NCBI GenBank assembly: GCA_003554945.1
Contig: PWHN01000057.1
Location: 1-64,000, forward strand
DNA: 64,000 nt
Reading direction: 5' to 3'
Source: a bacterium
GTDB lineage: Bacteria > T1Sed10-126
A program made the translations under genes and the position numbers. Under the pieces are notes generated by a model that was not told the origin of the DNA, made no database searches, and saw only the letters and a list, made by a program, of their open reading frames with translations. The first letter of the stretch is position 1. The number at the start of each line of letters is the position of its first letter. Positions 18,280 to 27,014 of the stretch are shown here, piece by piece.

Positions 18280-19911
18280 ATGAGCTCTCACGATAAGCTG
18301 CTTGCCGATTACAGATTACGACGTGAAGCTGTTGCCCGTCAGCTCGACACTGAACTTTTCGTCAAACCAGAGCAAACAGTTGAACTGCTGGAAACTGCTA
18401 TCAAACCGGGCGACGTCGTCTGTCTTGAAGGCAACAACCAGAAACAGGCGGATTTTTTAGCTGAAGCACTGAGTAAAGTTAACCCGAAAGAAGTAAACAA
18501 CCTCCACATGGTTCAATCCTCGCTGGTCCTCGACGAACATGTTGAAGTTTTTGAAAAAGGTATCGCCAACCGGCTGGATTTTGCCTTCTCTGGACCCCAG
18601 GCGAAAAAGCTCTTCAAAGCAGTAAATAGCCAGCAGGTCAATGTGGGCGCCATTCACACCTACCTTGAGCTTTATGGCCGTTATTTTGTCGACCTCACGC
18701 CGCGGGTGGCCATGGTTGTCGCCGACGCCTGTGATCCATCAGGAAACCTTTACACCGGCGCTAATACCGAAGATACACCGCTGATAACTGAAGCCACTAA
18801 TTTTAAAAATGGACTTGTTATCGCCCAGGTGAGCGAGAAAAAAGATTCTCTTTCTCGGGTTGATATACCGGCCGACTGGGTGGATTACATAGTTGTCACT
18901 GAAGAACCCTACCATCACGAAGCGCTCTTCACCCGCGACCCCGCTCAGATTACCGACCTCCAGGTATTAACCGGAATGATGATAATCAAGGGGATTTATG
19001 AAGAATACAAAGTAAGCAAGTTAAACCATGGTCTGGGATTTGCCACTGCCGCTGTTGAATTACTTCTGCCCACTTACGGGCGTGAAATTGGACTTAGCGG
19101 CGAAGTCTGCTCGCACTGGGTTCTAAATCCCCACCCAACACTTATCCCGGCGATTGAGGAAGGGATCGCTCAAAAAGTTTATCCGTTTGGCGGCGAAATC
19201 GGGACTAACGAATACGTCCAGGCCCGACCCGACGTTTTCCCCACCGATAGTAACGGACTCATGCGTTCCGGCCGCTGCAACGCCCACGTTGCCGGCCTGT
19301 ATGGTATTGACTGCTTTACCGGCGCCACCCTGCAAATCGACAAATATGGTAACAGTTCCACCGCCATCGACGGCATGATCGCCGGCTTTGGAGGCGCCCC
19401 CAACCTTGGCTCAACTCCTCCCGGACGCCGGCATCAGACGGAAGCTTTCGCCAAAGCCGGCGCTGTTCATTACGACAACCACTACGGCAGGAAACTTGTC
19501 GTCCAGGTCACTCCTACCGTCAGCGAAAAGAAAAGCATACCCGTTTTCCGGGAAAAGTTAGACGCCTATGACCTCTATGAAGCCGGTCACTTCGAAGCTC
19601 CGCCTGTCATGATTGACGCTCAACAGATGACTCACATCGTCACTGAAAAAGGTATCGCCTACCTCGACCGCTGTAACTCCATGGAAGAACAGATGGCCGC
19701 TGTTCGCGCCGTCGCCGGCGACACCGAGGTGGGCGAACGTGAACGCACTGCTGAAACTGACCGGCTGCGCACAAAGGGAAAGGTTAAAACACCTGACGAC
19801 CTGGGTATAAATGTGGCTGATGCTACAACCGACAAACTTGCCGCACACAGTATTGAAGATCTGGTTGAAATTTCCAACGGCCTTTACAATCCACCGCAGT
19901 ATTTACTCTGA
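18280..19911 (+). CDS. mdcA: Malonate decarboxylase alpha-subunit-like CoA/ACP transferase
   Basis: 543 aa, the usual length of MdcA, which exchanges malonate with the acetyl group on the malonate decarboxylase acyl carrier protein; relatives act on free CoA. Strong family segments are VCLEGNNQKQADFL, GAIHTYLELYGRYFVDLTP, NTEDTPLITEA, LNPHPTLIPAIEEG, ARPDVF and SGFGGAPN-like AGFGGAPN. The C-terminus ends in YNPPQYLL as in the family. No mdcB, C, D or E genes are nearby, so it is an orphan and may be a malonate or similar acid:CoA transferase. GGAGGG stands before the ATG. Confidence 0.88.
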   Translation: MSSHDKLLADYRLRREAVARQLDTELFVKPEQTVELLETAIKPGDVVCLEGNNQKQADFLAEALSKVNPKEVNNLHMVQSSLVLDEHVEVFEKGIANRLDFAFSGPQAKKLFKAVNSQQVNVGAIHTYLELYGRYFVDLTPRVAMVVADACDPSGNLYTGANTEDTPLITEATNFKNGLVIAQVSEKKDSLSRVDIPADWVDYIVVTEEPYHHEALFTRDPAQITDLQVLTGMMIIKGIYEEYKVSKLNHGLGFATAAVELLLPTYGREIGLSGEVCSHWVLNPHPTLIPAIEEGIAQKVYPFGGEIGTNEYVQARPDVFPTDSNGLMRSGRCNAHVAGLYGIDCFTGATLQIDKYGNSSTAIDGMIAGFGGAPNLGSTPPGRRHQTEAFAKAGAVHYDNHYGRKLVVQVTPTVSEKKSIPVFREKLDAYDLYEAGHFEAPPVMIDAQQMTHIVTEKGIAYLDRCNSMEEQMAAVRAVAGDTEVGERERTAETDRLRTKGKVKTPDDLGINVADATTDKLAAHSIEDLVEISNGLYNPPQYLL

Positions 19912-20090
19912 CACTCAGAACCTATCGAAACATCTCCGTCCTTCACCCCTCTTTGTCTTTCACCCATTAAGGGAGAAAGATGCGTTGGAAGGTTCTGCTG
20001 ATACTCAAAAACCCTTGAAGCAGCAGCACAATCAAGATATATTTATTGTCAACAAACACCTATCAAGTCTTCTGGAAAGGTGATAATCCC
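19912..20090. other. Intergenic spacer with a decayed dispersed repeat
   Basis: Contains a copy of the CCCTTTGTCTTTC...AAGGG-type repeat (about 19955-19985: CACCCCTCTTTGTCTTTC then TTAAGGGAGAAAG). GGAAAGGTG just before 20091 is the ribosome-binding site of the next gene. Confidence 0.45.
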
Positions 20091-20906
20091 ATGCGCACCC
20101 CTTTTAACTATTTTGCTCCCGAGACCTTATCCGATGCCCATGAGCTGCTTGAAAAACATGGAGAACGGGCCGAAATTCTGGCCGGGGGGACCGATTTACT
20201 GGTTGATATCCGCAATGACATGAAACAACCCGACGCTGTTATTGATATAAAAAACATTGAAGAACTCAACGGTGTGGAGTTTGATTCCGACGACGGACTA
20301 ATAATAAATGCCGCCGCCACCTGCACCGAAGTTTCCAGCCACACTGTCGTCCGAGACCGGTATCCTTTCATAGTTGAGGCTACCTCGGAACTGGCCTCGC
20401 ACCAGGTCCGCAACCGGGCGACCGTTGTTGGCAATATATGCAACGCCTCACCCTGCGCTGACGCCGCACGGCCTTTACTCTGTCTCGACGCCTCAGTTGA
20501 AATCAGTTCGCTACAAAACAAGCGAACGCTACCACTTGAGGAGTTCATCACCGGCGTAAAACAAAACGACCTCGCCCCTGGCGAGCTGGTCGAACGGGTG
20601 CGCGTCCCCGTTGAAATGGCTGACGCCCGCGGCGCCAACCGTAAACTTAAACGTATCAAGGGACATGACCTTTCTCTGGCCAGCGTTACAATGGTTAAAA
20701 CAGATGCGGAAACACGAGTCTCAATTGGCGCCTGCGGTCCTACCCCGGTAGTGCTGACCGGTTTTGACGCCAGCACTGACGTTGACGAGCTTTGCAGTGC
20801 AGCCGAAGAGGCTATTTCACCAATCGACGACGTTCGCTCTACCGCCGAATACCGAAACTTCATGATTAAACAGTATATCCGAGAACTCGACGAAGAGTTG
20901 AGCTAA
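20091..20906 (+). CDS. Molybdenum hydroxylase FAD-binding subunit (xanthine dehydrogenase family)
   Basis: FAD subunit, 271 aa, that passes electrons from the Fe-S subunit to an acceptor. The FAD motifs ILAGGTDLLVDIRN and VVGNICNASPCADAARPL are present, and PFNYFAPETLSDAHELL is a typical N-terminus. I chose ATG 20091 because GGAAAGG lies just upstream; a frame from 20046 is longer but unsupported. It is followed by the 2Fe-2S and molybdopterin subunits in the common order. The substrate cannot be inferred from this subunit. Confidence 0.93.
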   Translation: MRTPFNYFAPETLSDAHELLEKHGERAEILAGGTDLLVDIRNDMKQPDAVIDIKNIEELNGVEFDSDDGLIINAAATCTEVSSHTVVRDRYPFIVEATSELASHQVRNRATVVGNICNASPCADAARPLLCLDASVEISSLQNKRTLPLEEFITGVKQNDLAPGELVERVRVPVEMADARGANRKLKRIKGHDLSLASVTMVKTDAETRVSIGACGPTPVVLTGFDASTDVDELCSAAEEAISPIDDVRSTAEYRNFMIKQYIRELDEELS

Positions 20907-20940
20907 CTCGTAATTTTACAATTCTCCACGGGAGGTTATT

Positions 20941-21426
20941 ATGCAAATAAATTTAACCATCAACGGTAATGAATATAGCCGTGAGGTCGATGAACACAGA
21001 AATCTGCTTCACTTTCTCCGCGAAGACCTCGGGCTGACCGGCACAAAAGAAGGGTGTGGCGCCGGAGAATGTGGCGCCTGCACAGTAATTATGGACGGCG
21101 AGCCGGTAAATTCCTGTCTTGTCCTGGCCGCCGAAGCCGACGGCTCTGAAATTGAAACTATCGAAGGCGAAGCAAGTGAAGGTGAGTTATCTGACTTACA
21201 GCAGGCCCTGCACGAACATCACGCCGTGCAGTGCGGCTTCTGCACTCCCGGAATGATTATGTCTCTCAAAGACCTGCTCCGCCGTAACTCAACCCCCGGT
21301 GAAAATGAAATTAGACAGGCGATTGAAGGTAACCTCTGCCGCTGCACCGGTTACGAACAAATAATCGAAGCAGTCCTCGATTTAACAGGCCAACTCGATG
21401 AAAGAGAGGAGTTAAAGTATGCGTGA
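20941..21426 (+). CDS. Molybdenum hydroxylase 2Fe-2S subunit
   Basis: Small iron-sulfur subunit, 161 aa, with all eight cluster cysteines. C39, C44, C47 and C59 form the plant-ferredoxin-like cluster (GCGAGECGACT). C98, C101, C133 and C135 form the second cluster (QCGFCTPGM and CRCTGY). GGGAGG precedes the ATG. The 3' end overlaps the large subunit by 8 bases. Confidence 0.96.
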   Translation: MQINLTINGNEYSREVDEHRNLLHFLREDLGLTGTKEGCGAGECGACTVIMDGEPVNSCLVLAAEADGSEIETIEGEASEGELSDLQQALHEHHAVQCGFCTPGMIMSLKDLLRRNSTPGENEIRQAIEGNLCRCTGYEQIIEAVLDLTGQLDEREELKYA

Positions 21427-23812
21427 AGACACTCCCCAGGAAGAACTTAACTACGTTGGTAAAGGAACTGAACGAGTTGATACAACTGAAAAATTAACTG
21501 GAAAGGCCAAATACACCGGCGATTTGCGCATGCCCGGCATGCTCCACGCCGCCGTCAAACGCAGTCCTCATGCTCGCGCAAAAATTAATAACATCGACAC
21601 CTCCGACGCTGAAGCCATCCCCGGTGTCCACGCCGTTGTAACCGGAAAAGAATTTGATTACAAACTCGGTCTCTACCTGGTCGATAAGGATGTTCTCGCC
21701 CGGGAACGTGTCCGCCACCACGGTGAGGCAGTTGCTGCCGTCGCCGCAGAATCTCCCGGTTTGGCCGAGCAAGCAGTGAAAAAAATTGACGTTGATTACG
21801 AAGTTGAAGAACCTGTTCTTGACGCCCTCGAAGCTATTGAGGATGACGACAAGCTTGTTCACCCCGAACTGGACGACTACGATTACTTTGAGCCCGCCTT
21901 CTCCCCTCAACCCGGCACTAACGTCGCCAACCACACTAAGATCCGTAAAGGCGACGTAGAACAAGGTTTTGAAGAGGCTGACCACGTAATTGAACGGGAA
22001 TACACTAATCCCAACGTCCAGCACGTACCGATGGAAACACACGTCGCCGTGGCAAGCTGGAAGGAACAGGATGAGCTTGATGTCCATACATCATGTCAGT
22101 CCCCCTTCACCGTCCGCAATCTTCTCTGCGTCGCTTTTGACCTGCCCCATACAAATGTTCATGTAGAAGTTCCTTACGTTGGTGGCGGGTTTGGTGGTAA
22201 AGCGGGAATTGGTGTCGAACCTCTGGCCGCCTGTCTGTCTAAAAAAGCTAATGGCCGGCCGGTAAAACTGGAAGCCAGCCGCGAGGAAGAGTTCAGTCTA
22301 CTTCCCTGCCGCAGCGGACTAACCTACCGGATTAAATCCGGTGTTACCGAAGACGGTGACCTCGTGGCCCAAAAAATGACAATGTTCTGGGACTCCGGCG
22401 CTTACGCCGATTATGCCGTTAATGTCACACGGGCATCGGCTTACTCGGCTTCCGGCCCCTACGAAATTCCCAACGCCCACGTCGATGCTTATACGATTTA
22501 CACAAATAAACCCTACGGCACTGCTTACCGTGGTTTCGGACACGTTGAGTTCTCCTGGGGTCTTGAACGACACATGGACTTACTTGCTGAAACTATTGAT
22601 ATGGATCCACTTGAATTTAGAAAACAAAACGCTCTCAAACCCGGTTCCATTACGATTACCGGCGAGAAGATAGTGGAAAACACCGGCAATGTAACTAAGT
22701 GCATGGAAGTGGCCGCTGAGGCCATAAATTATGGCGAACTCACGCCTGAAGAAAAAAAGCGACAGGAAGAGACGGGAATGAAGATCGCCAAATCCGTCTC
22801 CGCTCTGCACAAGGCGCCGGCTATGCCCTCCTTCACTGCAACCGCCGCCGAACTGCGCATGAACGAAGATGGCTCTATAAATGCCGATCTATCTCTAACG
22901 GAATACGGACAGGGAACTTACACCGCCCTCACCCAGATTATTGCTGAGGAACTGGGCTTCCCGCCGGAGCGTATCAACCTGAGCATTAAAGGGGATACGG
23001 ACAAGGCGCCCTACGACTGGCAGACAGTCGCTTCCAAGGGCCTGCTGATGTCCGGTAACGCCTGCATTAAGGCTGCGCGCGATCTGCTTGAGAAGGCCTA
23101 CCAGGACGCCTCTGAAGTCCTACGCGCCGACCCCTGTGACCTCGACCATAACGAAAACGAAATTTACATTAAACATCACCCCGAAGAATCCGTAACTTTC
23201 TCAGAACTTGCTGTTGGGTATGCTTATCCAACCGGCGAAGGTATCGGCGGCCCGATTATCGGTGTCGGACGCTACATGGCCCAGGGGTTGACCAATCTTG
23301 ATAAAGAGACCGGCCAGGGTGAGCCGGCCCTGGACTGGACTTACGGCTCCCACGGCGTTGTCGTTGAAGTCAACGAAATAACCGGTGAGTTTAACATCCT
23401 TAAAGTCGCCTCCGCTTTTGACGTTGGAAAAGCTATTAACCCCGCCAATATCCGCGGCCAGGTGATCGGTGGACTGATCCAGGGGTTAGGAACAACCATC
23501 TGCGAAGGTTACGCTTACGACGACGAAGGACACCTGCTTAACCCCTCCTTTACCGACAACAAAATTCCCACTTCTATGGACGTCCCCGAGGAAATTGAAG
23601 GTATAGTAATTGAAACGCCTCAAATAGACGGCCCCTACGGGGCTCGCGGCGTCGGCGAACACCCCATGATTGCTCTCTGCGGCGCTATCGGCAACGCAAT
23701 TTACTACGCCGCCGGTGCCGACCTGACCCACATGCCCATTCGCTCCGAGGACGTCTGGTGGGCCCTGCATAAGGACGAGGACCGCGATCGACCAAGATAT
23801 TCGATCTGCTGA
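21419..23812 (+). CDS. Molybdenum hydroxylase large (molybdopterin-binding) subunit
   Basis: 797 aa, the catalytic subunit of the xanthine dehydrogenase/CO dehydrogenase large-subunit family; it hydroxylates an aromatic N-heterocycle or aldehyde with water as oxygen source. Key segments are the N-terminal hammerhead domain (KLTGKAKYTGDLRMPGMLHA), GGGFGGKAG, the AYRGFG motif, and near the C-terminus GARGVGEHP with the catalytic Glu of the GVGE motif. AYRGFG lacks the Cys-containing loop of CO dehydrogenases. The substrate is unknown; context favours a purine or pyrimidine. The molybdopterin insertion genes are not in the window. Confidence 0.94.
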   Translation: MREDTPQEELNYVGKGTERVDTTEKLTGKAKYTGDLRMPGMLHAAVKRSPHARAKINNIDTSDAEAIPGVHAVVTGKEFDYKLGLYLVDKDVLARERVRHHGEAVAAVAAESPGLAEQAVKKIDVDYEVEEPVLDALEAIEDDDKLVHPELDDYDYFEPAFSPQPGTNVANHTKIRKGDVEQGFEEADHVIEREYTNPNVQHVPMETHVAVASWKEQDELDVHTSCQSPFTVRNLLCVAFDLPHTNVHVEVPYVGGGFGGKAGIGVEPLAACLSKKANGRPVKLEASREEEFSLLPCRSGLTYRIKSGVTEDGDLVAQKMTMFWDSGAYADYAVNVTRASAYSASGPYEIPNAHVDAYTIYTNKPYGTAYRGFGHVEFSWGLERHMDLLAETIDMDPLEFRKQNALKPGSITITGEKIVENTGNVTKCMEVAAEAINYGELTPEEKKRQEETGMKIAKSVSALHKAPAMPSFTATAAELRMNEDGSINADLSLTEYGQGTYTALTQIIAEELGFPPERINLSIKGDTDKAPYDWQTVASKGLLMSGNACIKAARDLLEKAYQDASEVLRADPCDLDHNENEIYIKHHPEESVTFSELAVGYAYPTGEGIGGPIIGVGRYMAQGLTNLDKETGQGEPALDWTYGSHGVVVEVNEITGEFNILKVASAFDVGKAINPANIRGQVIGGLIQGLGTTICEGYAYDDEGHLLNPSFTDNKIPTSMDVPEEIEGIVIETPQIDGPYGARGVGEHPMIALCGAIGNAIYYAAGADLTHMPIRSEDVWWALHKDEDRDRPRYSIC

Positions 23813-23864
23813 CGATTTCGTCTTAAATACTCGCAGCGACTTCTTACTCAAGGACACATCACCT

Positions 23865-24617
23865 CTGTGGGGACGTGTCTCTGCCCTCTTCGAAAACTCC
23901 TTCGATATTCTTTTGGATGATTACCTGGTAAATATCAACTCCGCTCGTCCCGCCCTACATCCGCTGGGAATACTGAGCCCCGCTTCACTTATTTCTGAAG
24001 TCCGCACTGACCAGACGGCTACACTTGAGCCCAACCAGCTTCAAATTGGGTCGCGACAATTCCAGCTTCAGACCCATTTCGAGCCACCACCTCCTCCTGC
24101 AGCAAATGAATTAAAAAATATTGATCTCTCCCCCCTGCGCAAATGTCTCAAAATCCAGGTTAATAAAAGCCGACACAGCTCTTGCCTCTTGACAAACGAT
24201 TTTGACTCTCCGCCTGAAATTATTTCCCGCGCCGGACGCGCTTTAGTCGCACAGCTGAATGAAAAACAGGTTGATTTTAACCGGCTGTTAAATTACTTTG
24301 GCGACGGTGAGGGACTTACCCCTTCTTTTGACGACATCTGCGCTGGAATGCTCTTCGTTGACCGACGGCTAAACTGCAGCAATGTTAAGCTGCCCGGCGA
24401 CCTTTTCGAACGGCTAAAAAACAAAACTACCCTGACCAGCCGCTGGCAACTTGAGTTTGCTCGGCGGGGGAAGCTCAGTCTGGCTTTCGAACAGCTATTT
24501 AACCGGCTGATAGAGGGAAAAGTAGCAATTAAAGACTGCTTCTCAGCCTGTCGCTGCGGTCATACTTCGGGTGCAGACATATTAACCGGAATTTATCTTT
24601 ATTTTGAAAATTTCTAA
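23865..24617 (+). CDS. DUF2877 / AllH-like subunit of an oxamate-type carbamoyltransferase
   Basis: DUF2877 protein, the family of E. coli YlbF/AllH, which works with AllF and AllG as oxamate carbamoyltransferase. Visible features are GLTPSFDDICAGML (the family's G-L-T-P-S-x-D-D core), FARRGKLSLAF and the C-terminal CGHTSGADILTGIYLYF. The first ATG/TTG-type start in frame is TTG 23913, but that drops the conserved WGRVSALFENSFDILL segment. The frame is open further upstream, and a CTG at 23865 has AAGGA nine bases before it, so I start there. About 250 aa. It follows the large molybdenum subunit by 52 bases. Confidence 0.8.
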   Translation: MWGRVSALFENSFDILLDDYLVNINSARPALHPLGILSPASLISEVRTDQTATLEPNQLQIGSRQFQLQTHFEPPPPPAANELKNIDLSPLRKCLKIQVNKSRHSSCLLTNDFDSPPEIISRAGRALVAQLNEKQVDFNRLLNYFGDGEGLTPSFDDICAGMLFVDRRLNCSNVKLPGDLFERLKNKTTLTSRWQLEFARRGKLSLAFEQLFNRLIEGKVAIKDCFSACRCGHTSGADILTGIYLYFENF

Positions 24618-24645
24618 CCACTCAACACTGTTCACCCAACATATA

Positions 24646-24717
24646 GTTAAATGCAAAGTTTGACCGTTTTATACCTTCCTGATCAACATAATCTGTGCCT
24701 CAAACTATGCATATAAC
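24646..24717. repeat. Imperfect inverted repeat
   Basis: Arms at 24646-24663 and 24700-24717 match at 16 of 18 positions (GTTAAATGCAAAGTTTGA against its complement). It lies just downstream of the DUF2877 gene and could be a weak terminator or part of a mobile repeat. The rest of 24618-25060 holds no supported gene. Confidence 0.5.
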
Positions 24718-25069
24718 TTAACCAACCGCGAGTTGCCTTCAAAACCACCTTTTTAACACCATATTACTCTCCCCTAACTACGCCCACGTCCGTTCAACCC
24801 CTTTAACGCACTCTTTTTAGACAGCCTTTTCCCTGCACAAAGCCTGAAAAACCCAATTTTTCCTGGTTTTTACAAAATTGAATTGGTAACTGTTTAGCGC
24901 CTATCGTCATATTTCGTTTAGTTCGTCATTTCGACCCCAGAGCTGGAAAACACCAGCTTAAAGCTCAAAGCTAATTCAAATCCATTAAGTGCTCATAATC
25001 TTGTTCTTTAACTTGAGTTTGGTTTTGGTCTTTCGCCTCTTCGCCCCGTCGCCCGCTCGCCTCTTCGAG

Positions 25070-25274
25070 CATTCCGGCCTCCGAGCCGGAATCCAGAGGC
25101 GTTGAGCTTTTGATTGTCATTCCTGCGGAAGCGGGAATCCAGCGGCGTTGAATTTGAATTAAGAAAAAGTCAATGTCAAAGTCACTGGATTGTCCGGTCA
25201 AGCCGGACAATGACGACCAATAGATCAAGCCCGTTCTTGAATTTGACGTCATTCCGGCCTCCGAGCCGGAATCC
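25070..25274. repeat. Cluster of GTCATTCC...GGAATCC palindromic repeats
   Basis: Four related dyads lie close together: 25070-25094 (ATTCCGGC/GCCGGAAT), 25116-25140 (ATTCCTGC/GCGGGAAT), 25187-25214 (ATTGTCCGG/CCGGACAAT) and 25248-25274 (ATTCCGGC/GCCGGAAT). Each is flanked by GTCATT or its complement. They resemble the ATTCCC-N8-GGGAAT dRS3-type repeats of Neisseria in design. Confidence 0.75.
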
Positions 25275-25287
25275 ATCTTGAAGAGCA

Positions 25288-25365
25288 GTAATCGGTAATC
25301 GGTAATCAGTGTTCAGTGAAGTCAAAACCGATTACCGAATACCGAACACCGTTTACTGAACTTCT
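25288..25365. repeat. Degenerate heptamer repeats in inverted orientation
   Basis: Heptamer-like units (CGGTAAT repeated, then CAGTGTT, CAGTGAA) occupy about 25288-25320. A complementary run (ACCGATT, ACCGAAT, ACCGAAC) follows at about 25328-25360. The same CGGTAAT/CGGTAGT/CGGTGAT units recur near 29231-29265. No gene overlaps them. Confidence 0.55.
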
Positions 25366-25531
25366 TGCAGGTCAAGTCCTGGGACGTTATTCGTTCCCGC
25401 AATGACGGCCGATAGAGCATACCCGTAACGGCGGCGGTGGCGCCAAATAAATACGCAAATTGCTATCAATCGAATAAAAACAAATATTGTTCTGTTATAT
25501 TCAATGAATAGATAAACGACCACACTAACTA

Positions 25532-25581
25532 CACCCCCTCAGAAAAAATTTCCTCCTTGAAGGGGGGAAAGACAAAGGGAG
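25532..25581. repeat. CCCTT/AAGGGG dispersed repeat copy
   Basis: CTCCTTGAAGGGGGGAAAG and the following GACAAAGGGAG match a repeat seen again near 26837, 33907 and 57994. It lies just before the longest reading frame of the recombinase gene. Confidence 0.55.
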
Positions 25582-25634
25582 ATGAAATATAGCCCTCGCA
25601 CGCAAGGGAAAAGGCAACTTTTTAGAAAGTCTCT

Positions 25635-25662
25635 AACTACGTCAAAGTATTTTGACGTAGTT
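25635..25662. promoter_or_regulatory. Perfect 12-bp dyad just before a recombinase start codon
   Basis: AACTACGTCAAA, a 4-base spacer GTAT, and TTTGACGTAGTT form a perfect inverted repeat that ends on the base before ATG 25663. It could be an operator for the recombinase, its attachment or binding site, or an mRNA hairpin that limits translation. Confidence 0.5.
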
Positions 25663-26667
25663 ATGGATAAATTCCACGCTGATGGGTGGTCTATCATGCA
25701 AAAAACATTGGAGGTAAGTGGCGGCTCCATGCCGACGGCACATCTGCTGGCGGAGGATTTTCAACGCATGTTGACGGAAAACGACTACAGTCAGAGCACC
25801 TGCTCCACTTACCTCCGCTTCGTCGAACCCTTCCTCAAAGAAAATCCTCATCCCGCAGAAATGGACCGTTATGACGTCGGACGGTACATCCTCAAGTGGC
25901 GCAATCAGCTCAGCAATAACTCGATGAAACTGGCCACCAGCGCCCTGATTAAATTTTACAAATACCTTAAGTTTTACCACGGTTTCCGACGGGCCGACGC
26001 AGTTATCGATCACATCCAGGATTTGAAGGGAGAATTTTTTCGCACCCCCTCTTTTCAACCGGACCCGATGAGCGAGGATGAATTAAGTACCCTCTTCCAG
26101 TACACCCTGGGGGCAAATCCCCGTCAGGTTAGGCGCCGAAATATCATTACTATACTGCTGGGCACCGGTCTGCGCGTCTCCGAATTCTGTGCCGTGCGCC
26201 GCGATCAGGTTGCGATCCACGAACCCGGCGTCCAGTCACATATTTTTGTTCCCGGGGGAAAAACAGCTTCGGCCCGGCGCAAAATTCCTCTCCACCGCGA
26301 CTTCCCCTACTCCAACTCCTGGATACTCGGCGAACGAGTCGTCGAAGCATTCGACAGCTATGAAAAAGTCCGACCCGTTCCTCGAACTGAGGAAACAGAA
26401 AATTTCTGGTTTATCTCCGAACGGGGCCAGCCCATCTCCAAACGTTCCGTCCAGGCAATGTTTACCCGTCTCTGTGAAAAATCAGGGCTGCAGAAAAAAA
26501 GGGCGGAAGCTGATGAAAACTCACTGTCGGTTCACAATCTACGTCACACTTTTGCCACTCAACTGGCCATGCAGGGAGCTAACGCCTACCAGATCAAGGC
26601 TATCCTCGGCCACGCTTCAGTCAGCACCTCCCAGGCCTACATCCGACTGCTCGATCGCGTCGGCTAA
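25663..26667 (+). CDS. Tyrosine recombinase / integrase
   Basis: Phage-integrase family recombinase, 334 aa from ATG 25663. The catalytic set is complete: Arg171 in GTGLRVSE, His291 and Arg294 in HNLRHTFAT, His317 in LGHASVSTS, and Tyr326 in QAYIR. The core-binding domain (about residues 32-110) starts AEDFQRMLTENDYSQST. The frame opens at 25582 inside a repeat copy, and ATGs at 25696 and 25729 are alternatives (GGAGG precedes the last). It sits inside the catabolic cluster among dispersed repeats, unlike the Xer gene at 261-1184, so it may move or rearrange those repeats. Confidence 0.88.
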   Translation: MDKFHADGWSIMQKTLEVSGGSMPTAHLLAEDFQRMLTENDYSQSTCSTYLRFVEPFLKENPHPAEMDRYDVGRYILKWRNQLSNNSMKLATSALIKFYKYLKFYHGFRRADAVIDHIQDLKGEFFRTPSFQPDPMSEDELSTLFQYTLGANPRQVRRRNIITILLGTGLRVSEFCAVRRDQVAIHEPGVQSHIFVPGGKTASARRKIPLHRDFPYSNSWILGERVVEAFDSYEKVRPVPRTEETENFWFISERGQPISKRSVQAMFTRLCEKSGLQKKRAEADENSLSVHNLRHTFATQLAMQGANAYQIKAILGHASVSTSQAYIRLLDRVG

Positions 26668-26803
26668 AAAACAGTCGTTACTCACTCCAAATAGCTTACC
26701 TGACCGACCGGGGATAACTAACGCCGGTCCAACCCTACGTTTTTATTTAGTTTATCAGCAATTTTCGATACACTTGTAGAAATAAGAAACTCACTCAAAA
26801 CCA

Positions 26804-26965
26804 CTCAACGTCACCCCGGACAGGTGACCCCGGAATCCCCCCTTTCTTTTTCCCCCCTTGAAGGGGGGAAAGACAAAGGGGGGTGAAGAAAATGGATTGC
26901 GGAGCGGGGTCCGCAATGACGAGCAATAGGTCACTATCTGAAAAGTTATTCGTTCCCGACAATGA
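26804..26965. repeat. Composite dispersed repeats
   Basis: In order: a GTCACCCCGG...GACCCCGGAATCC copy (26804-26837), the CCCCCCTTGAAGGGGGGAAAG unit (about 26837-26884), a GGATTGCGG...CCGCAATGAC dyad (26894-26920), and a decayed TTATTCGTTCCCGACAATGAC end (about 26945-26965). The middle two recur in the same order at 57994-58069. There is no gene in 26668-27014; the RBS of fdrA lies at its end. Confidence 0.65.
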
Positions 26966-27014
26966 CAAAAACATTGGAAGATTTTAAACCCCACAACAGA
27001 GGAGTGTAAAAACT

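Noticed and set aside
19558-19848. 96-codon minus-strand frame inside mdcA
   Set aside because: Shadow of the conserved MdcA coding sequence.
20108-20863. 251-codon minus-strand frame opposite the FAD subunit
   Set aside because: Ser-rich composition is that of an antisense shadow of a conserved flavoprotein gene.
21494-22087. 197-codon minus-strand frame opposite the molybdenum subunit
   Set aside because: Antisense of a strongly conserved catalytic subunit with no signal of its own.
24971-25276. 101-codon minus-strand frame in the repeats
   Set aside because: It translates the GGAATCC repeats (repeated SGSEAGM), so it is a repeat artefact.
26189-26779. 196-codon frame overlapping the recombinase
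   Set aside because: A second frame of the recombinase gene, which has all catalytic residues in the first.
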